Below, one piece after another: positions 38,647 through 47,043 of a stretch of 64,000 bases of DNA. The position numbers and the translations under genes are program-made. The notes beneath the pieces were generated by a model. It worked only from the letters and a program-made list of their open reading frames with translations. It ran no database searches and was not told the origin of the DNA. Positions within the stretch are counted from its first letter, which is position 1. The number at the start of each line of letters is the position of its first letter. Origin of the DNA: Nostoc sp. NIES-3756 (GTDB lineage: Bacteria; Cyanobacteriota; Cyanobacteriia; Cyanobacteriales; Nostocaceae); contig NZ_AP017295.1 of assembly GCF_001548375.1 (NCBI RefSeq), positions 2,948,501-3,012,500 on the forward strand, in the 5' to 3' direction.

Positions 38647-39060
38647 TTATGCTGAAGCCTCAGCGAGGTCTAAAGCTTCTTTTTCTTCTTCATCTACTTG
38701 CCTGAGACGAATGTGCTTTTTCCCTAAAGTAATGACAAATTGGTCTCCGGGCTTGAGGTTCATCTGTGTTGTGTAAGCCGAACCAATCAATAAATTACCG
38801 TTCGACTGCACACTAATTCTATAGCTAGCGCTTCTTCCTCCCCGTCCATTGGCGTTAGGAGAGGTGTCTAACTGAATGCCCTCTGCATCAATTAGGGCAT
38901 TCAAGAATTTCATCATATTGACACGCTCTATACCATTTTTGGTAACGGTATAGTAGCCACACTGTTTAGCTTTTTCTTCTTTGCTTAGGCTCTCAAGCTC
39001 TTTAACTTTTTTGAGCAGTTCTTCACCGACTAGGGGTTCAATCTTTTTCTGTTTAGGCAT
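38647..39060 (-). CDS. AbrB-like cyanobacterial transcription factor (cyAbrB2 type)
   Basis: This 137-residue protein is a cyAbrB, a cyanobacteria-specific AbrB-like DNA-binding regulator. The N-terminal helical region (EPLVGEELLKKVKELESLSKEE pattern) is followed by CGYYTVTKNGIERVN. The C-terminal AbrB fold is SYRISVQSNGNLLIG, then MNLKPGDQFVITLGKKHI. The KKIEPLVGEELL start resembles the cyAbrB2 group, linked to carbon and nitrogen balance. The ATG at 39060 is preferred over the TTG one codon earlier. It converges on the ClC gene and is divergent from the Rrf2 gene. Confidence 0.93.
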   Translation of the reverse strand: MPKQKKIEPLVGEELLKKVKELESLSKEEKAKQCGYYTVTKNGIERVNMMKFLNALIDAEGIQLDTSPNANGRGGRSASYRISVQSNGNLLIGSAYTTQMNLKPGDQFVITLGKKHIRLRQVDEEEKEALDLAEASA

Positions 39061-39459
39061 CAACTTATGGCAGAAATCAATGGTTTAAGTAGTTGAATCG
39101 ATTTTATTTTAGCTGACCTTGAGCTAATAGGAACAGTGTCCTTTAGTTTTTATCTCAGCCCTAGCCAAGTATATTACATCATAGGCAAAAGTGTTACCTA
39201 ATTACCAATATTTACCACACAATTTAATTTTGATAATCTTGATAACTATATATAGTTAATGAAACACTGCTAAACTATATTTATTTAAGTTTTCTAAACT
39301 AAAGGAAAAACTTGTCTACTAAGTCGGCTTGATCATTGAGGAGAAAAATGATAAGTAAAACTGATCCATAGTCAACACTCAACACTCAACAGTCAACAGT
39401 CAACAGTAAAATCTTATTACCTATAAAACTATGGACTATTGACTATGGACTAATAACTA
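39061..39459. other. Divergent spacer cyAbrB/Rrf2, 399 bp
   Basis: AT-rich, with promoter space for the cyAbrB gene near 39100-39300. A long STRR stretch at 39367-39458 (caacactcaacagtcaacag and ctatggactattgac units) runs into the Rrf2 start codon. Confidence 0.55.
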
Positions 39460-39903
39460 ATGAAACTAACAACCAGAGGACACTATAGTGTAAAAGCTTT
39501 GCTGGACTTGAGTTTACAGCCAAATTATGGCCCGGCATCTGTAAAAGCGATCGCTAAACGTCAAGATATTCCTGCCCCCTACCTGGAAAAATTACTAATA
39601 GAAATGCGTCGTGCTGGACTAGTAAAATCAATTAGGGGTAGTGTAGGTGGCTATCAACTAGCAACAGAACCAGGAAAAATATCCATAAGACAAATTTTAG
39701 AGGCGGTTGGTGAAAACCTAACTAATTTACCCCATCATTCCCCCACCCCAGGACAAACAGAAGATTGGGTAACATTTAGCCTTTGGCAAAGACTTAACCA
39801 AAAACTAAAAGAAGCTTTAGACAGTATTACTCTAGCAGACTTGTATTACGATGCTCGTAGCTGGCAAGCTTCCTTGGGAGAAGAAGCGAATTTTGTAGTT
39901 TAG
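39460..39903 (+). CDS. Rrf2-family transcriptional regulator without Fe-S cysteines
   Basis: This is a 147-residue winged-helix regulator. The N-terminal wing is classical (MKLTTRGHYSVKALLDL, then ISVKAIAKRQDIPAPYLEKLL and SIRGSVGGYQLA). IscR- and NsrR-type members carry three cysteines near residues 90-110. This protein has no cysteine at all, so it cannot bind an Fe-S cluster in that way. The target and signal are unknown. The start codon sits at the end of an STRR tract. cobD follows after about 90 bp of repeats, so cotranscription is possible. Confidence 0.9.
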   Translation: MKLTTRGHYSVKALLDLSLQPNYGPASVKAIAKRQDIPAPYLEKLLIEMRRAGLVKSIRGSVGGYQLATEPGKISIRQILEAVGENLTNLPHHSPTPGQTEDWVTFSLWQRLNQKLKEALDSITLADLYYDARSWQASLGEEANFVV

Positions 39904-40000
39904 TCATTAGTCCATAGTCATTAGTCATTAGTAAAGGTTAATTGCTGTTGACTGTTGACTGTTGACTGTTAACTGTTAACTGTTGACCAATGACCAATGA
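39902..40000. repeat. STRR tract running into cobD start
   Basis: ttagtca, gttgact, gttaact and ccaatga heptamers run continuously from the Rrf2 stop into the cobD ATG. Confidence 0.85.
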
Positions 40001-40959
40001 CCAATAACATCTATATATTAATCATTGCTGCAATTCTAGATTACTTAATAGGTGATCCTTGGGGTTGGCCTCATCCTGTGCAATTTATGGGTTGGGTGAT
40101 TTCTCGGTTGAGCAAATTTTTTCTCCAAATATGTCAAAAATCTCTAACGCAACGTCTAGCAGGAATTGTTCTAGCAACAGTTTTGATTATTGGTAGTGGT
40201 GGGATAGGTTGGTTAATTATTCAAACAGCAAGATGGCTCAATCCTGTGTTGGCGATTGTTGTAGAAAGTATTATTTTAGCTAGCTGTTTTGCTTTGAGAA
40301 GTTTACGCAACGCTGCTATTGATGTTTTACAACCTTTGTTAACAGGAGATTTAGTAGCAGCTAGACAAACTTTGAGTAACTATGTTGGTAGAGATACACA
40401 CAATCTCCCAGAATCGGAAATCCTACGAGCAGTTTTAGAAACAGTTACGGAAAATGCTACTGATGGAGTGATGGCTCCCTTATTTTACGCCCTGATTGGT
40501 ACTTGCATTCCCCATGTCGGGGCGGTTCCTTTGGCTTTGGCTTATAAAGCTAGCAGTACTTTGGATTCAATGGTGGGTTATAAAGAAGCACCCTATACAT
40601 ATTTAGGATGGTTCAGTGCGCGGCTGGAAGATTACTTAACTTGGTTGCCTTGTCGTCTAACAGTTATAACTTTAGGAATATTATCAGGCAAACCTGGGGA
40701 TGTGTGGCGCATTTGTTGCCGGGATGCAGTTAAAGATCCCAGCCCCAACTCTGGCTGGAGTGAATGCGCCTATGCAGCGATTTTAGGTGTCCAGATGGGG
40801 GGTACAAATTGGTATTGTGGTGTAGCCAAGGAAAAACCTCTCTTGGGTGATTCCATTTCTCCCATTAGCACCAGTCACATTCAAACAGCCTTACAACTAA
40901 CTAGATATTGCTTTTTACTCTGGCTAGGGGTGGCGATCGCACTACTACTGATACTCTAA
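39997..40959 (+). CDS. cobD: Adenosylcobinamide-phosphate synthase (CobD/CbiB)
   Basis: This is a 320-residue integral membrane enzyme that attaches aminopropanol or its phosphate to adenosylcobyric acid late in cobalamin synthesis. Family segments include LDYLIGDPWGWPHPVQFMG at the N-terminus, VGRDTHNLPESEI, ENATDGVMAPLFYALIGG-like (here APLFYALIG) and RDAVKDPSPNSGWSE. Four to five hydrophobic helices are visible. The start ATG is within the repeat tract with no Shine-Dalgarno. Other cobalamin genes in the window (cobA-hemD, cbiT) are distant. Confidence 0.94.
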   Translation: MTNNIYILIIAAILDYLIGDPWGWPHPVQFMGWVISRLSKFFLQICQKSLTQRLAGIVLATVLIIGSGGIGWLIIQTARWLNPVLAIVVESIILASCFALRSLRNAAIDVLQPLLTGDLVAARQTLSNYVGRDTHNLPESEILRAVLETVTENATDGVMAPLFYALIGTCIPHVGAVPLALAYKASSTLDSMVGYKEAPYTYLGWFSARLEDYLTWLPCRLTVITLGILSGKPGDVWRICCRDAVKDPSPNSGWSECAYAAILGVQMGGTNWYCGVAKEKPLLGDSISPISTSHIQTALQLTRYCFLLWLGVAIALLLIL

Positions 40960-40964
40960 AAAGA

Positions 40965-41080
40965 TAAGGGGAATGAGGGAGTAAAAATCATATTACTTTA
41001 GTTATTTAACTCATAAATCTTCCTTCTTCCCCATCTCCCCCCACTCCCTCATCTTCCCCACTCCCCACTCCCCACTCCCT
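40965..41080. repeat. Polypyrimidine repeat before pyrR
   Basis: ccccatctcccc, ccactccctcatcttcccc and ccccactccc units run to the pyrR ATG. Confidence 0.75.
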
Positions 41081-41626
41081 ATGACTACACCACCTGCTAA
41101 AGTTGTTGAAATCCTTTCCGCAGAAGACCTCCGTCGTACTTTGACACGATTGGCATCTCAAATTATCGAAAGAACAAGAGATTTATCTCAATTAGTACTG
41201 CTGGGTATTTATACTAGAGGCGTGCCATTGGCGGAAATGTTAGCGCGTCAGATTGAAACCCTTGAAGGTATTAATGTAGCGGTAGGCGCTTTAGACATTA
41301 CCTTTTATCGAGATGATCTTGACCAAATAGGTTTACGAACTCCTGCCAAAACCAATATTACATTTGACTTGACAGGAAAAACAGTTGTTTTAGTAGATGA
41401 TGTCATTTTTAAAGGACGAACAATTCGGGCCGCTTTGAATGCTGTTAATGAGTATGGTAGACCAGAGTTAATTCGTTTAGCAGTCTTGGTTGATAGGGGT
41501 CATCGGGAAGTTCCCATACATCCAGATTTTGTTGGTAAGCAGTTACCCACAGCGAAAGAAGAAGTAGTTAAGGTTTATTTACAAGACTGGGATGGTAAAG
41601 ATGCAGTAGAGTTAATTGATTATTAG
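41081..41626 (+). CDS. pyrR: PyrR: pyrimidine regulator / uracil phosphoribosyltransferase
   Basis: This is a 181-residue PyrR-family protein with a type I phosphoribosyltransferase fold. The PRPP-binding loop is [18 protein letters not shown]. Another family segment is [16 protein letters not shown]. In Bacillus, PyrR attenuates the pyr operon by binding leader RNA and has weak uracil PRTase activity. No pyr gene is adjacent and no anti-terminator leader is seen here, so the salvage role may dominate. Length matches the family. Confidence 0.93.
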   Translation: MTTPPAKVVEILSAEDLRRTLTRLASQIIERTRDLSQLVLLGIYTRGVPLAEMLARQIETLEGINVAVGALDITFYRDDLDQIGLRTPAKTNITFDLTGKTVVLVDDVIFKGRTIRAALNAVNEYGRPELIRLAVLVDRGHREVPIHPDFVGKQLPTAKEEVVKVYLQDWDGKDAVELIDY

Positions 41627-42321
41627 TGCAGGATTAAAAACAGTCAAATCAGTAAAAAGTCAGGCTGTGTGAAAACTTTTTATTGTTATATTTGATACTT
41701 ATTGATTCTTTTAAATTCCTCTTTTTAAGATAGAATAGGAGAAATATTTTATGCTTAGAAAAATCTGAAGGATACATCTATGGTATTTAACTATTAATGT
41801 AGTATCAAGCAAATAAGTAGTTATTTGCATTTTAATACCAGCATTTAACTCATGGGTCTAAATATAATTTATAGCTTGTTAAATTAACTACTAGTAAAAA
41901 TCGCTATAGTTCCTATCTTACATTAATATGTAATAAATATTATGAAATCTTATCTCTAGAGATAGATTACTTGCCAAGCATACAATAAGCTTTATTATAA
42001 AACTATGCCGATAAATTTTAATAGATTCATCTACTAATTATCAGCAATAAAAATTACAAGGAAATAAATCAAAATAATGTGTTATTGATAACAATTTTAA
42101 ATCTTCGTAACTCATAGTGATGAAAGTGACTTTATGATAAATATCTGCCAAAAACTAAGATGATTTTCCTGATTGCATCAGGAAGGGGTGAAAATACATA
42201 TCACACTAACAATTGGGGTGCAAATTCATTTGATCAGTAACTTTTGGCTCCTTATTTACAGCCAAAAAGACAACATACTGATCTGAATGACAACTGCCAC
42301 TAGAAGCCGCAGGAGGCAGCA
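41627..42321. other. AT-rich gene-free region, 695 bp
   Basis: No ORF, repeat tract or RNA gene was recognised. A small hairpin CCTGAT-tgc-ATCAGG lies near 42167-42181, followed by a purine run. It probably holds the promoter of the following hybrid kinase; the rest is unexplained. Confidence 0.5.
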
Positions 42322-44214
42322 ATGGACAACAGTCCAATCAGAGTGCTTTTGGTTGATGATGGCGAAGATGATTATGTTTTAACTCGTAATTGGTTCAGTG
42401 AGTTTCGGGTAGCTGAGTGTGAACTAGAATGGGTGGACAATTATGAAGCGGCTAAAATTGCGATCGCTCAATGTCGGCATGATGTCTATTTAGTAGACTA
42501 TCGTTTGGGTGTACACAGTGGGCTAGAACTGTTACGAGAAGCAATAAATGAAGGCTGCTCGTGTCCTATAATTCTGCTTACAGGTCAAGGAGACTGGGAA
42601 GTAGACCTAGAAGCAATGAAAGCTGGAGCCGCAGATTACCTAGAAAAAAAACAACTGAATGCGCCTCTGCTAGAACGTTCTATCCGTTACGCCATTGAGC
42701 GCAAACAAACAGAACAAGAAATCCGCCAACAAGCAGCACTTCTGGATATTGCTAACGATGCCATTTTTGTTCAAGATTTAGACGGGCAAGTTTTGTTCTG
42801 GAACCAAGCAGCAGAACGGTTATACGATTGCAAAAAAACAGAAGCAATTGGTACAAACACCCAAAAGCTGTGGCAAGAAAAAGATTTGTCATTATTACAA
42901 CAAGCACTGGCGACTTTGCAGCAGAAGGGTTGTTGGAAAGGGGAGTTATCTCAAACTACAAAATCTGGCAAAGAAATTATTGTCGAAAGTAGTTGGACAT
43001 TGGTACATGAGTTTGCTCATAAGCCCAAATGTATACTCATTGTTAATACAGAAATCACACAAAAAAAGCAACTAGAAGCTCAATTTCTCCGCGCCCAAAG
43101 ATTAGAAAGCATCGGCACACTAGCGAGTGGTATTGCCCATGATCTCAACAATATTTTGGCTCCTATTTTGATGACAGCACAACTGTTAGAGTCACAAATT
43201 AAAGATGAACGTTCCCAACGACTGCTACCTATATTGACTACTAACGCTAAAAGAGGAGCAAATTTAGTTAGGCAAGTATTATCTTTTACTCGCGGTCTTG
43301 AGGGTGAACGAACTTTATTACAGTTGAAGCACTTAATTGGAGAAATTCAACAAGTTATTAAAGAAACCTTTCCTAAATCAATTGAAGTTGTAACCCGAAT
43401 TTCTCAGAACCTTTGGACTGTTTCTGGTGATGCAACTCAATTGCATCAAGTCTTGATGAACTTGTGTGTTAATGCCCGTGATGCTATGCCCACAGGTGGT
43501 AGTTTAACAATCACTGCCGAAAATTTCTCAATTGATGAAAATTACGCCAAAATGAATCTAGATGCCAAAATCGGCCCGTATGTGGTGGTTACGGTAACTG
43601 ATACAGGAACAGGTATTAGCTCACAGATACTAGATCGGATATTTGAGCCATTTTTTACTACTAAAGAACTGGGTAAAGGTACAGGGCTAGGACTTTCTAC
43701 AGTACTAGGTATTATTAAAAGCCACGGGGGTTTTATTAACGTATATAGCGAAGAAGGCAAAGGCAGTCAATTTAAAGTATATCTACCCGCTCAAGATACC
43801 AAAGAAGCTTTAGACGAAACGGAGCTAGAATTACCTGCGGGAAATGGCGAGTTAATTTTAGTTGTAGATGATGAAGATGCCATAAGAGATATTACAAAAA
43901 CATCTTTAGAGGCTCATAACTATAAAGCTATCACAGCTAGTGATGGAATTGAAGCGATCGCCTTATACGCCGAACACCAAGAAGAAATTTCACTAGTGCT
44001 GACAGATATGGTCATGCCCTCTATGGACGGATTAACCACCATTCGCACATTACAAAAGATGAACCCCAATGTCAAAATTATTGCTGTGAGTGGTTTGGCT
44101 ACTCATGATAAAGTCAACACAGCGTATAATGTGGGTATCCAAGCATTTTTACCTAAACCATACACAGCCAATCAATTATTAAAAACAATCCGTACAGTTA
44201 AGGATAAGATTTAA
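42322..44214 (+). CDS. Hybrid histidine kinase (REC-PAS-HisKA-HATPase-REC)
   Basis: This is a 630-residue hybrid kinase. The N-terminal receiver has LLVDDGEDDY and VYLVDYRLG. One PAS domain follows (about 140-255). HisKA has IAHDLNNILAPI, and HATPase_c has MNLCVNARDAMP, VTDTGTGIS and GTGLGLS. The C-terminal receiver has VVDDEDA, phosphoacceptor Asp in LTDMVMPSMDG, and PKPYT. From the PAS domain to the end it is closely similar to the kinase at 20903, which marks the two as paralogues. Here the second receiver is intact. GGAGG lies about 8 bases before the ATG. Confidence 0.94.
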   Translation: MDNSPIRVLLVDDGEDDYVLTRNWFSEFRVAECELEWVDNYEAAKIAIAQCRHDVYLVDYRLGVHSGLELLREAINEGCSCPIILLTGQGDWEVDLEAMKAGAADYLEKKQLNAPLLERSIRYAIERKQTEQEIRQQAALLDIANDAIFVQDLDGQVLFWNQAAERLYDCKKTEAIGTNTQKLWQEKDLSLLQQALATLQQKGCWKGELSQTTKSGKEIIVESSWTLVHEFAHKPKCILIVNTEITQKKQLEAQFLRAQRLESIGTLASGIAHDLNNILAPILMTAQLLESQIKDERSQRLLPILTTNAKRGANLVRQVLSFTRGLEGERTLLQLKHLIGEIQQVIKETFPKSIEVVTRISQNLWTVSGDATQLHQVLMNLCVNARDAMPTGGSLTITAENFSIDENYAKMNLDAKIGPYVVVTVTDTGTGISSQILDRIFEPFFTTKELGKGTGLGLSTVLGIIKSHGGFINVYSEEGKGSQFKVYLPAQDTKEALDETELELPAGNGELILVVDDEDAIRDITKTSLEAHNYKAITASDGIEAIALYAEHQEEISLVLTDMVMPSMDGLTTIRTLQKMNPNVKIIAVSGLATHDKVNTAYNVGIQAFLPKPYTANQLLKTIRTVKDKI

Positions 44215-44315
44215 TTAATATTTGTGGAGGTTGGTGATTGAGAATCGGTAATAAAAAATTCAATTACCTATTATTTACGTAAGTCATTTTTGTAAAATAT
44301 TATTACTAATTAATT

Positions 44316-44813
44316 ATGGAATCAGTGTTGTCATCTACGCCTATTACAGTTATTAAGCCAAGAATTGAAGATAGTTTCGCTATCACTTATGCACCTTTAT
44401 CTCTAGAAGAAATTTATGCTAAAGCCGATGATGCGGCTAACGGTGCAGTAGTGGTGATGAGCGGTATGGTGCGGAATCAAACTGACGGAAAACCTGTAGT
44501 TTCCCTAGAATATCAAGCCTATGAACCGATGGCAATGCGCGTCTTCTATCAAATAGCGGCTGATATTCGCTCTTTATACCCGGCGGTAAATCGGGTAGTG
44601 ATTCACCATCGTATTGGACATTTGCAGGTGGGAGAAATCAGCGTTCTGGTCGCCATTGGTTGTCCACATCGGGGTGAAGCGTTTGAAGCTTGTCGTTATG
44701 CTATAGATACCCTCAAACACAACGCACCTATTTGGAAAAAAGAACATTGGCAAGATGGTTCTAGTACCTGGGTGAATATTGGCGCTTGTGAACAATCAGG
44801 AGAGAATTGTTAG
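44316..44813 (+). CDS. moaE: Molybdopterin synthase catalytic subunit
   Basis: MoaE is the large subunit of molybdopterin synthase. With MoaD it inserts sulfur into precursor Z during molybdenum cofactor synthesis, needed for nitrate reductase. The 165 residues include VVMSGMVRNQTDGKPV, LEYQAYEPMA, HRIGHLQVGE and the C-terminal KHNAPIWKKEHW with the catalytic lysines. It has about 20 extra N-terminal residues. No other moa gene is adjacent. The ATG at 44316 follows an AT-rich spacer. Confidence 0.95.
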   Translation: MESVLSSTPITVIKPRIEDSFAITYAPLSLEEIYAKADDAANGAVVVMSGMVRNQTDGKPVVSLEYQAYEPMAMRVFYQIAADIRSLYPAVNRVVIHHRIGHLQVGEISVLVAIGCPHRGEAFEACRYAIDTLKHNAPIWKKEHWQDGSSTWVNIGACEQSGENC

Positions 44814-45331
44814 GGTTGAGAATGCGATCGCTTTTAGTATAAGAACTAGCTAATGCGATGCCTGCGGCAAGCAAAGCTAACGCAGAGTTCTCGGTAATTT
44901 AGGGGTTAAGACATATATTCCCTTATTAAATTTCATAGTTTGTCTATGAATTGGCTGAGTGTTCTAGGATATGATTTCGACGACGACCTTCTAAACCAGT
45001 AATATCTTTACCTACGTGATTATGATATCTGCGTTGAGGCTATTAAGTAGGTTGGCGTGAACATTTAGTGTGAGGATAAGGCAGGCTATAAGTTTTTAAG
45101 CAAACTTGGTATTATATCAAGTCACGTTAATTACTTACGATATGCTTGCTTTGGTCGTTAATAGGTGTAGGGTAGCGAAACCCTGAGTAGTTCACTATCA
45201 ATTTTGGGTGTTGCATACTTGCGGAATAAATTGAGCTTTTGCATCATTGACTATTCAACCCAAAGCAGAGAAATTGTCAATGCGAGGCTAGAATAGTAAT
45301 CTACGTGTAAATTGCTTGAACTTTTGATTTT
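44814..45331. other. moaE-gatB spacer, 518 bp
   Basis: It contains a gcgatgcctgcggcaagcaa-type dispersed repeat (about 44862-44890) and the 40-bp repeat copy 2 at 45128-45167. No gene was recognised. Confidence 0.55.
45128..45167. repeat. 40-bp dispersed repeat, copy 2
   Basis: 39 of 40 bases match 23196-23235 in the same orientation. A 12-mer ATTTTGGGTGTT about 40 bp downstream is the exact reverse complement of one about 35 bp downstream of copy 1. Confidence 0.85.
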
Positions 45332-46807
45332 ATGACTTCTGCTACGACTGTAAAAACAGAGTACGAAGCGATTATAGGTCTAGAAACCCATTGTCAGCTT
45401 AGTACGAATACCAAGATTTTCTCTAGTAGCTCAACAGCATTTGGGGCTGATCCTAATACTAACATTGACCCTGTGTGCATGGGTTTACCTGGGGTTTTAC
45501 CTGTACTCAACGAAAAAGTTCTAGAATACGCAGTTAAGGCTGGTTTGGCCCTGAATTGCCAAATTGCTAAATATAGTAAATTTGACCGTAAACAGTATTT
45601 TTATCCAGATTTACCCAAAAATTATCAAATTTCTCAATATGACCTACCTATAGCTGAACATGGTTGGCTAGAAATTGAGTTGCTAGATGCTGATGGTAAT
45701 CCCAAGCGCAAACGCATCGGGATTACACGTTTGCATATGGAAGAAGACGCGGGTAAATTAGTCCATGCGGGGAGCGATCGCATCTCAGGCTCTACTTATT
45801 CTTTGGTAGACTACAACCGTGCGGGTGTGCCATTGGTAGAAATTGTTTCCGAACCAGATATCCGTTCTGGACAAGAAGCTGCTGAATATGCCCAAGAATT
45901 ACGCCGGGTTTTACGCTATCTCGGTGTGAGTGATGGCAATATGCAGGAAGGTTCTCTGCGTTGTGATGTCAACATATCTGTGCGTCCTGTAGGACAAGAA
46001 AAGTTCGGCACGAAGGTAGAGATTAAAAACATGAACTCCTTCAGCGCCATTCAAAAAGCGATTGAGTACGAAATTGAACGGCAAATAGAGGCTATTGAGT
46101 CAGGGGAAAGAATTATCCAAGAAACGCGGTTGTGGGAAGAAGGTTCACAACGCACAATTAGTATGCGGACTAAAGAAGGTTCTAGTGATTACCGCTACTT
46201 CCCCGAACCAGATTTAGCACCCATTGAGGTGTCGGATACACAACTCAATCAATGGCGCAGTGAATTACCAGAATTACCAGCCCAAAAACGCCATCGTTAT
46301 GAAAACGAGTTAGGACTGTCTGCTTACGATACCAGAGTGCTGACAGAAGATGTGATTGTATCCCAATATTTTGAAGCTGCGATCGCATCTGGTGCAAGTC
46401 CCAAAGCAGCAGCAAACTGGATTACCCAAGATATCGCCGCTTACCTCAACAAACAAAAACTCAGCATCACTGAAATTGGCTTAACTCCAGCTAATTTAGC
46501 AGATGTAATTACGCGGATTGAATCTGGTAAAATTAGCAACGCCCAAGCTAAACAAAAGTTACCAGAATTACTTACAGGGTTATCTCCAGAGAAAGCCTTT
46601 GCGGGACAGGAACTAATTAGTGATCTCAGCGTTTTAGAACCCATCGTGGATGAAGTGATAGCTGCTAACCCCAAAGAACTGGAAAAATACCGCAACGGTA
46701 ACACCAACCTTAAGGGCTTCTTCGTTGGTCAAGTACTGAAAAAGACTAACAAACGTGCCGATCCCAAACTGACAAACGAATTGGTAGAGAAGAAATTGAA
46801 CGGCTAA
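45332..46807 (+). CDS. gatB: Aspartyl/glutamyl-tRNA(Asn/Gln) amidotransferase subunit B
   Basis: GatB is the kinase-like subunit of the GatCAB amidotransferase that converts Glu-tRNA(Gln) to Gln-tRNA(Gln). The 491 residues start with EAIIGLETHCQLSTNTKIFS. They contain the signature FDRKQYFYPDLPKNYQISQYD, LHMEEDAGKLVH and DYNRAGVPLVEIVSEPD, and they end with the GatB/Yqey tail domain (RNGNTNLKGFFVGQVLKKT). The ATG at 45332 is the natural start. gatA and gatC are not adjacent. Confidence 0.97.
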   Translation: MTSATTVKTEYEAIIGLETHCQLSTNTKIFSSSSTAFGADPNTNIDPVCMGLPGVLPVLNEKVLEYAVKAGLALNCQIAKYSKFDRKQYFYPDLPKNYQISQYDLPIAEHGWLEIELLDADGNPKRKRIGITRLHMEEDAGKLVHAGSDRISGSTYSLVDYNRAGVPLVEIVSEPDIRSGQEAAEYAQELRRVLRYLGVSDGNMQEGSLRCDVNISVRPVGQEKFGTKVEIKNMNSFSAIQKAIEYEIERQIEAIESGERIIQETRLWEEGSQRTISMRTKEGSSDYRYFPEPDLAPIEVSDTQLNQWRSELPELPAQKRHRYENELGLSAYDTRVLTEDVIVSQYFEAAIASGASPKAAANWITQDIAAYLNKQKLSITEIGLTPANLADVITRIESGKISNAQAKQKLPELLTGLSPEKAFAGQELISDLSVLEPIVDEVIAANPKELEKYRNGNTNLKGFFVGQVLKKTNKRADPKLTNELVEKKLNG

Positions 46808-46902
46808 TACCAGCCTTTACTCAGTCATATTTTCACAATAGTTTTATATAAATTACAAAAAACTGGGTGTCAATAATCACAAGCGAGTGGCTATCATTAA
46901 TG

Positions 46903-46960
46903 TATTATATGCACCCTAATAACCAGGAGAGTTACGCAAGTGGCTCTCCTTATTTCTTAT
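46903..46960 (+). ncRNA. Candidate small RNA B (paralogous pair), may also end gatB transcript
   Basis: GGGTGT (46865-46870) and the -10-like TATCAT (46892-46897) precede ATGCACCCT (46909-46917) at the same distances as in locus A. The hairpin GGAGAG (46926-46931)/CTCTCC (46944-46949) has a 12-base loop ending in CAAGTGG, as in locus A. The T-rich 3' end (TTATTTCTT) is weaker. It lies about 95 bp after gatB, so it could double as the gatB terminator. Transcription is inferred. Confidence 0.6.
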
Positions 46961-47043
46961 CTCTTTTCTGTCTTGCTTGGTTACAGACTGATGATTGCAG
47001 GGGGAAAGAGAGGACTAGATATCCCTCCTTCCAATTTTTACCC

